From positions 1-12,162 of the forward strand of contig CAKQDQ010000073.1 of NCBI GenBank assembly GCA_934229335.1: a DNA stretch of 12,162 nucleotides, given 5' to 3'. The notes beneath the pieces are model-generated. The model was not told the DNA's origin. It searched no databases and saw only the letters and a program-made list of their open reading frames with translations. The DNA comes from an uncultured Prevotella sp. GTDB lineage: Bacteria; Bacteroidota; Bacteroidia; Bacteroidales; Bacteroidaceae. Shown in pieces: positions 6,812 through 12,162 of this stretch (positions are counted from its first letter, which is position 1; every line of letters begins with the position of its first letter). A program made the position numbers and the translations under genes.

Positions 6812-9067
6812 ATGTTTTCATTTACAGAAATAGAGAAAAGCGAGATTTTGGAATCTATTGACAGTTTACGTCAATTAGTGAAAGGCTATCTCTTTCCTGA
6901 TGACGAGGCAAAACTTAGGAAGATTATCCTTAACGCAATAGATAATAATAAAATCTCACGTGATGTTTTCGGACTTAACCCCCTACTAATGGCGGTGCAG
7001 ACAGCTTGTATCGCTGTGGAAGAAACAGGCTTAGGACGTGATGGACTTATCGCTATATTATTGCATCCGCTAATACAGACGGAGGGTAAGGATGATGATA
7101 CCTGTATGTTGACATTGAAACAGGTAGAAGATGATTTCGGAGGTGGAGTTGCGGCAATAGTACATGGGCTACGCAAGGTGCAGGAACTGTATAGCAAAAC
7201 GCCTGTAATAGAGACTGAGAACTTCCGTAATCTACTACTTTCGTTTGCTGACGATATGCGTGTCATTCTTATAATGATAGCCGATAGGGTGAACATTATG
7301 CGTGAGATACGCGACACAGAAAACGTGGAGGCAAGGACAAAGGTTGCAGAAGAGGCAAGTTATCTCTATGCACCACTGGCACATAAACTGGGACTCTATA
7401 AACTGAAGAGTGAACTGGAAGACCTTTCACTGAAATACTTAGAGCACGATGCCTACTATCACATAAAGGACAAACTATCTGCTACAAAGGCAGCACGTGA
7501 CAAATATATAGATGACTTCATAACGCCAGTAAAGCAAAAACTGGAGGCGGCAGGGCTGACGTTCCACATAAAAGGACGTACGAAGAGCATACACTCTATA
7601 TGGCAGAAGATGAAGAAGCAGAAATGCCCTTTTGAAGGAGTGTATGATCTCTTTGCAATCCGCATAATCCTTGATACGCCTATAGAGCGTGAGAAGATGG
7701 AGTGCTGGCAGGTTTATTCTATCGTAACAGATATGTATCAGCCTAACCCGAAACGTTTGCGCGACTGGTTGTCTGTGCCGAAAAGTAATGGTTATGAATC
7801 TCTTCATATCACTGTTCTCGGTCCAGAGCAGAAGTGGGTGGAGGTACAGATACGTACCGAGCGTATGGATGAGATTGCCGAGAAAGGACTTGCTGCACAC
7901 TGGCGTTACAAAGGTGTTAAGAGTGGCGGTGGAATGGACGAATGGCTTACTGCTATCCGAACGGCATTGGAGGCTGGTGATGGTATGCAGGCAATGGATT
8001 CGCTGCGTGGCGACCTTTACGAAGACGAGGTATATGTATTTACTCCAAAAGGAGACATACGCAAACTTCCTGCAGGTGCCACGGTGCTCGACTTCGCTTA
8101 CCATATTCATTCACGCGTGGGTAACCAGTGTGTGGGTGCTACTGTTAATGGGCGTAATGTGCCGATGCGTCATGTGTTACATTCGGGAGATACGGTGAGT
8201 ATCATAACTTCAGCAACGCAGAAGCCAAAGCGAGAATGGCTTAATTATGTTAAGAGTTCGCATGCAAGGAGCAAGATACGCCTTGCGTTGAAAGAGTCAC
8301 AGGCCAAAGATGGTATCTTCGCAAAAGAACTGCTCGAACGTCGTTTTCGTAACCGTAAGGTGGAGATGGACGAGAGTCTCATGCAGCAGTTAATAAAGAA
8401 GATGGGTTATAAGGAGGTGTCAGACTTTTATATAGCCATAGCTACGGAACAACTTGATACGCTGACAGTTATTGAGCGATACTTAGAGTTAAAGAATGCA
8501 TCATCGCCTACGGCACCAGCAACCACTACGGAAAGCACCCCAACGCGTTCGGCATCGCAATTTGTGCTGCGTGATACGGATTTGCCAAATAACGCAGCAG
8601 GAAGTAATGGAAAGGCAGGGGAAGACGTGTTGGTGATAGACCGTAACCTAAAGGGCTTGGATTATACACTTGCACGCTGCTGTAATCCTATTTACGGTGA
8701 CGATGTCTTTGGTTTTATTACAGTTTCAGGAGGCATAAAGATACATCGTGAGGACTGTCCTAATGCAGCGGAGTTACGCCGACGCTTTGGTTACAGAATC
8801 GTGAAAGCCCGTTGGAGTGGAAAGAGTGGGGGACAGTATGTTATTACCATTCAGGTAACGGGTAATGATGATATTGGCATAGTTAATAATATAACGTCAA
8901 TAATTGCTAAGGAGGAGAATATCTCGATGCGTAATATACGTATTGACAGTAACGATGGCTTGTTTCGTGGTACTATCACTGTTTCGCTTGATGACAATGC
9001 ACGTCTTAATTCGCTCATGAAGAAGATAAAGGGTGTAAAGGGAGTTAAGACTGTTGTAAGGTTATGA
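6812..9067 (+). CDS. RelA/SpoT-family (p)ppGpp synthetase with a degraded hydrolase domain
   Basis: This 751-residue long Rsh protein makes the stringent-response alarmone (p)ppGpp from ATP and GDP/GTP. Domains in order: HD-type hydrolase region (about 30-180), synthetase (225-365) with GRTK (255-258), RLRD (315-318), NGYESLH (326-332) and EVQIRT (344-349), TGS (404-470), a helical and zinc-finger-like part with Cys623, Cys624 and Cys649, and a C-terminal ACT domain (from 676). In the hydrolase part the metal-binding HD is His85-Pro86, the ED of HDxxED is gone (LIQT follows), and ADRLHN has become ADRVNI, so ppGpp hydrolysis is predicted lost. The synthetase motif is RxRD, closer to RxKD of bifunctional enzymes than to ExDD of RelA. 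An earlier in-frame ATG at 6749 adds 21 residues unlike the family. Bacteroidales usually carry two long Rsh genes; this is the RelA-like one by hydrolase state. Confidence 0.93.
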   Translation: MFSFTEIEKSEILESIDSLRQLVKGYLFPDDEAKLRKIILNAIDNNKISRDVFGLNPLLMAVQTACIAVEETGLGRDGLIAILLHPLIQTEGKDDDTCMLTLKQVEDDFGGGVAAIVHGLRKVQELYSKTPVIETENFRNLLLSFADDMRVILIMIADRVNIMREIRDTENVEARTKVAEEASYLYAPLAHKLGLYKLKSELEDLSLKYLEHDAYYHIKDKLSATKAARDKYIDDFITPVKQKLEAAGLTFHIKGRTKSIHSIWQKMKKQKCPFEGVYDLFAIRIILDTPIEREKMECWQVYSIVTDMYQPNPKRLRDWLSVPKSNGYESLHITVLGPEQKWVEVQIRTERMDEIAEKGLAAHWRYKGVKSGGGMDEWLTAIRTALEAGDGMQAMDSLRGDLYEDEVYVFTPKGDIRKLPAGATVLDFAYHIHSRVGNQCVGATVNGRNVPMRHVLHSGDTVSIITSATQKPKREWLNYVKSSHARSKIRLALKESQAKDGIFAKELLERRFRNRKVEMDESLMQQLIKKMGYKEVSDFYIAIATEQLDTLTVIERYLELKNASSPTAPATTTESTPTRSASQFVLRDTDLPNNAAGSNGKAGEDVLVIDRNLKGLDYTLARCCNPIYGDDVFGFITVSGGIKIHREDCPNAAELRRRFGYRIVKARWSGKSGGQYVITIQVTGNDDIGIVNNITSIIAKEENISMRNIRIDSNDGLFRGTITVSLDDNARLNSLMKKIKGVKGVKTVVRL

Positions 9068-9088
9068 AAAATAGAAGCAATTTAGATT

Positions 9089-10681
9089 ATGAAGTTTCCA
9101 ATCGGCATACAGGATTTTAAGAGCATACGCGATGGTGGTTTTGTCTATGTGGACAAGACAGACTTGTTGTATAAATTGGTCAACAACGGTAAGATATATT
9201 TCCTTAGTCGCCCACGACGGTTTGGTAAGAGTCTTTTGGTATCCACACTGAAGTATTATTTCAGTGGTGAGAAAGACTTGTTCCGCGGACTTGCTATTGA
9301 TGAGTTAGAGCACGAATGGGAGACGTACCCTATATTCCATATAGACTTCAACGGCAATAACTTCACCGAGGGCATGACGCTGAAGAATAAGATAGATGTG
9401 ACGGTGGAGACATGGGAGAAGGAATATGGCGTGACAGGAGATTCACGCAACACTTCAGGTGAGCGTTTCGCACAACTCCTTGCCCACATTCACAAGACAA
9501 CGGGCAAACAGAGTGTTGTGCTCATAGATGAGTATGACAAGCCCTTGCTCGATGTGCTTGACACAGATTATAAGGTAGAAGTGAACGGAGAGCGCATACT
9601 GATAGAAGATTATAACCGTGAGATACTGAAGGGCTTTTACTCCGCTTTCAAGGCAGCCGACCAAGACTTACGCTTTGTCCTGTTAACGGGAGTAACGAAG
9701 TTCTCGCAGGTAAGTGTGTTTAGTGGCTTTAACCAGCCCGACGACATCAGCATGAGCGCGAGGTATGACGCTATATGTGGTATCACCATGGACGAACTCG
9801 AAACAGTGTTCCATGATGAGATAGACGATATGGCAGTGAAGTATAAGGTAACAGCGGATGAGATGCGACAGATGCTGAAACGTCATTACGATGGTTATCA
9901 CTTCAGCGATGAATTGACAGACATCTTCAATCCTTTCAGTTTGCTTAATGCTTTTAACAATAGGAATATCCAAGACTACTGGTTCCGCACAGGTACACCG
10001 ACATACCTTATCCGCCTGCTCAACCATACCAATGAGAACCTTAACGACCTCACGGGTCAGTACTACGACACCTCGGAGTTCGTGGACTACAAGGCGGATG
10101 TGGAACGCCCGCTACCGATGATATACCAGAGCGGCTACTTAACGATAAAGGATTATGACCCCATCTCTAACTCGTATATGCTCGACCTGCCCAACAATGA
10201 GGTGAAGAAAGGTTTTCTCACGCTGTTGGCGTCTAACTATCTCGGTTCACGCGAGTCAGCAGGCACGCTCGTAATACAGTTAGTCCGTGCCATAGTACGT
10301 GACGACCTTGAGACATGGCGCAAGAGTCTGACGGCGTTCTTCGCAAGCATACCATACACAATGCGTCGTAAAGACGATGAGCGTGAGAAGGAACGCTACT
10401 TCCATTACACCTTCTACCTCATTTTCCGCATACTCAGCACGTATGTTACGTTCACAGAACTACAGCAGAGTGAGGGACGTGCAGACTGCGTAGTAGAGAC
10501 AGATAAGGGCGTATATATCTTTGAGTTCAAACTTGATGGTACGGCAGCCGAGGCATTACAGCAGATAGAGGCGAAGGGCTACGCTCGTCCTTACGCAGAC
10601 GATAGTCGCCCAGTGCGCAAGGTAGGCATAAGTTTCTCTTCTGCAACAGGGACGATAGATGACTGGCAGGTAGAGGGATGA
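9089..10681 (+). CDS. Predicted AAA-ATPase with C-terminal PD-(D/E)XK nuclease-like domain
   Basis: The 530-residue protein has the two-domain form common in Bacteroidetes: an N-terminal AAA-ATPase-like domain (Pfam family PF09820) and a C-terminal PD-(D/E)XK nuclease-like domain (DUF1703). The typical opening GIQDFKSIRDGG is at 6-17, Walker A-like RPRRFGKS at 41-48, Walker B VVLIDEYD at 143-150, and a sensor-like segment LLTGVTKFSQ at 198-207. In the C-terminal domain the nuclease core is complete: Asp466 in GRADC, Glu479-Phe-Lys481, and a following Gln492. ATP binding and metal-dependent nuclease activity are therefore possible, but I know of no established function. Such genes are often present in many copies per genome, which suggests past mobility. 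It follows the Rsh gene by 21 nt; no inverted repeats or target duplications are visible around it. Confidence 0.9.
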   Translation: MKFPIGIQDFKSIRDGGFVYVDKTDLLYKLVNNGKIYFLSRPRRFGKSLLVSTLKYYFSGEKDLFRGLAIDELEHEWETYPIFHIDFNGNNFTEGMTLKNKIDVTVETWEKEYGVTGDSRNTSGERFAQLLAHIHKTTGKQSVVLIDEYDKPLLDVLDTDYKVEVNGERILIEDYNREILKGFYSAFKAADQDLRFVLLTGVTKFSQVSVFSGFNQPDDISMSARYDAICGITMDELETVFHDEIDDMAVKYKVTADEMRQMLKRHYDGYHFSDELTDIFNPFSLLNAFNNRNIQDYWFRTGTPTYLIRLLNHTNENLNDLTGQYYDTSEFVDYKADVERPLPMIYQSGYLTIKDYDPISNSYMLDLPNNEVKKGFLTLLASNYLGSRESAGTLVIQLVRAIVRDDLETWRKSLTAFFASIPYTMRRKDDEREKERYFHYTFYLIFRILSTYVTFTELQQSEGRADCVVETDKGVYIFEFKLDGTAAEALQQIEAKGYARPYADDSRPVRKVGISFSSATGTIDDWQVEG

Positions 10682-10729
10682 TAAGTATAAGTCGTAATGT
10701 ACATAGGGCGGTAGTTAAAAGCAGCAGAA

Positions 10730-12162
10730 ATGACAATGGATAAGAAAACGGTGATAGCACTTGTAGTGGCAGCGCTGCCCAATTGGACAAATGCTCAAAC
10801 ATCTGCAATAGATGAGTTTAACAAAACTCGTCAGGAGATGTTGGGAGACTATCGGAACTTCAGAAAGTCGGTGTTAGACGATTACGATAACTACCTGAAG
10901 CAGGTTTGGGATGAGTATAAGACATTCAAAGGCGAGGTGAGAGACCGTAATCCGAAGCCTAAGACTCTACCTAATATAGAAGAACAGCCACCGATGACTC
11001 CTAAGGAAGATTTGCCGACAGTAGATGTAAAACCAAAGGTAATAGTTCCAGAAGAGAGTAAGCCAGTGGTGCCACCCGCGCCAACACCAGTGCCAGTAGT
11101 ACCGCAACAAAGTGTGGAGTGTTCCTTTTATGGCGTAATGGTAAAGTCTCCAAGGTTGGAAAGTGTGGGCATGACAGAATTCTCGCCAGAGCAGACAGCG
11201 GAAGCATGGCGTGCATACGAGGATAATGGTATGGGAAAGAAAGCCATTGACATAAAGAACCGTGCGGAACTGTTTGGTCTGAATGATTGGTTTACATACG
11301 AAATGGTGCGTGAGTGTGTTAACGCTCAGTGTGACAAGTGTAGTGTGGCTGAACGAGTAACCATGATGCTGTACTTACTGGCGAACATGAGATATGACGT
11401 AAGGATGGCGTTGGCAAACTGTGAGCCATGCTTGCTGATTGCTATACGTCAACAGATGTACGGAAGAGGGTACACAGTGATAGATGGTAAGAAGTACTAC
11501 ATATACAGTGTAGATGGTGGACAGCCTAAGGATGGTGGAAGCCTGTATACTTACAAGTTACCAAAGAATATGGAAACGGGTAAGGAGATGGATATGCGCA
11601 TAGTGCAAGCCATGAGGATAGGCAGTGGCAAGATGCATTATTGTCAACTGGAACATGGTGACATAACAGTAACGGCAGATGTAGATGTGGCACAGATGGA
11701 GATGTTGAGACATTATCCTCAGATGGATATTGCGCAGTATGCCATGTCGGTAGTGTCTCCTCAACTAAGGCAGAGTGTGCTTGCGCAAATAAAGCCACAG
11801 ATAGAGGGACTATCAAAAAAGAAGGCAGCGGAGAAACTGTTACGCTTCGTTCAGTTTGCTTTTGATTATGCCACTGATGGAGAACAGCATGGGTATGAGA
11901 AGGCGTATTTCTTTGAAGAGAACTTTTATTACCCTAAGAATGATTGTGAGGATAGAGCAATATTCTATGCTTATCTTGTAAGACACTTATTGGGGCTTGA
12001 TGTACATTTAGTAAACTTCCCTGGTCATGAATGTACTGCAGTATGTTTTGAAGATAATAGTGTAGAAGGTACAGGATATGTATATAATGGTAAGAAATAT
12101 ATGATATGCGACCCTACATATATAGGTGCTTCCATAGGACAATGTATGCCTCAGTATAGAGG
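10730..12162 (+). CDS. Exported transglutaminase-like protein (C-terminus beyond the right edge)
   Basis: An open frame of 477 complete codons runs to the right edge. It begins MTMDKK with a hydrophobic signal peptide and a likely cleavage site after TNA (residue 22); Met3 is an equally possible start. Then come a charged helical, possibly coiled-coil stretch (27-70) and a Pro/Val/Lys-rich linker (74-127). Next is a domain with a Cys cluster (Cys196, 201, 204, 231, 234). Last is a transglutaminase/papain-like catalytic core: Cys406 in NDCEDRA, His433 in PGHE and Asp461 in CDPTYIGA, all three in the expected order and spacing. Related Bacteroidetes proteins, as I recall them, end soon after the TMP-like segment (here CMPQYRG), so little is probably missing. 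Periplasmic protease, amidase or cross-linking activity are all possible; the substrate is unknown. It starts 48 nt after the AAA-ATPase gene. Confidence 0.85.
   Translation, partial: MTMDKKTVIALVVAALPNWTNAQTSAIDEFNKTRQEMLGDYRNFRKSVLDDYDNYLKQVWDEYKTFKGEVRDRNPKPKTLPNIEEQPPMTPKEDLPTVDVKPKVIVPEESKPVVPPAPTPVPVVPQQSVECSFYGVMVKSPRLESVGMTEFSPEQTAEAWRAYEDNGMGKKAIDIKNRAELFGLNDWFTYEMVRECVNAQCDKCSVAERVTMMLYLLANMRYDVRMALANCEPCLLIAIRQQMYGRGYTVIDGKKYYIYSVDGGQPKDGGSLYTYKLPKNMETGKEMDMRIVQAMRIGSGKMHYCQLEHGDITVTADVDVAQMEMLRHYPQMDIAQYAMSVVSPQLRQSVLAQIKPQIEGLSKKKAAEKLLRFVQFAFDYATDGEQHGYEKAYFFEENFYYPKNDCEDRAIFYAYLVRHLLGLDVHLVNFPGHECTAVCFEDNSVEGTGYVYNGKKYMICDPTYIGASIGQCMPQYR

Noticed and set aside
7064..7084. Calling the Rsh protein bifunctional (synthetase and hydrolase).
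   Set aside because: The HD metal site reads His-Pro and other hydrolase residues are replaced, so only synthesis is supported.
7475..8110. A 211-codon open frame on the minus strand inside the RelA/SpoT gene.
   Set aside because: It lies wholly antisense to well-conserved synthetase and TGS motifs and its translation shows no domain, so it is a shadow frame.
9089..10681. Calling the AAA/PD-(D/E)XK gene a transposase or insertion sequence.
   Set aside because: No terminal inverted repeats or target-site duplication are visible around it and it is not a known transposase fold.
1..12162. Search for CRISPR arrays, tandem repeats, tRNA or rRNA genes, attachment sites and toxin-antitoxin pairs.
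   Set aside because: Nothing with regular spaced repeats, cloverleaf structure or small paired genes was seen by eye.

Overview
The window looks like a chromosomal segment of a Bacteroidales bacterium, most likely Prevotella or a close relative. The evidence is threefold. The protein families are typical: a ROK hexokinase, a CBS-tailed ClC protein, a long RelA/SpoT protein, a 'predicted AAA-ATPase' with a PD-(D/E)XK tail, and a transglutaminase-like exported protein. Starts lack Shine-Dalgarno sequences and sit behind A/T-rich leaders. Three or four intergenic sites match the Bacteroidetes promoter form TTTG-N20-TAnnTTTG. The genus is an inference; no rRNA or tRNA gene is present to fix it.

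Layout. Bases 1-2137 are transcribed leftward: the N-terminal 495 codons of an HrpB-type DEAH-box helicase, which runs off the left edge, preceded by a small orphan lipoprotein gene. A 17-bp perfect hairpin with a T-tract on the minus strand lies between them. A divergent promoter region (about 2138-2303) carries one near-consensus Bacteroidetes promoter in each direction. From 2304 to the right edge everything reads rightward with short gaps: ROK glucokinase, threonylcarbamoyl-AMP synthase (tsaC), ClC-family anion channel/transporter with two CBS domains, methionyl-tRNA formyltransferase (fmt), RelA/SpoT homolog, AAA-ATPase/PD-(D/E)XK protein, and an exported transglutaminase-like protein cut by the right edge.

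How the genes fit together. tsaC (tRNA t6A modification), fmt (initiator tRNA formylation) and the RelA/SpoT homolog (ppGpp synthesis) all bear on translation and its control, and the hexokinase starts sugar catabolism. The ClC protein and the last two genes have no evident link to that theme, so the row is better read as a directional gene cluster than as one pathway.

I found no CRISPR array, insertion sequence, prophage, toxin-antitoxin pair or RNA gene. I do not see a clearly new biological system. The points most worth a second look are the degraded hydrolase site of the RelA/SpoT protein combined with an RxRD rather than ExDD synthetase motif, a valine at the internal proton-glutamate position of the ClC protein, a possible promoter directly in front of the hairpin ahead of hrpB, and two poorly characterised envelope proteins (the lipoprotein and the Cys-rich transglutaminase-like protein).
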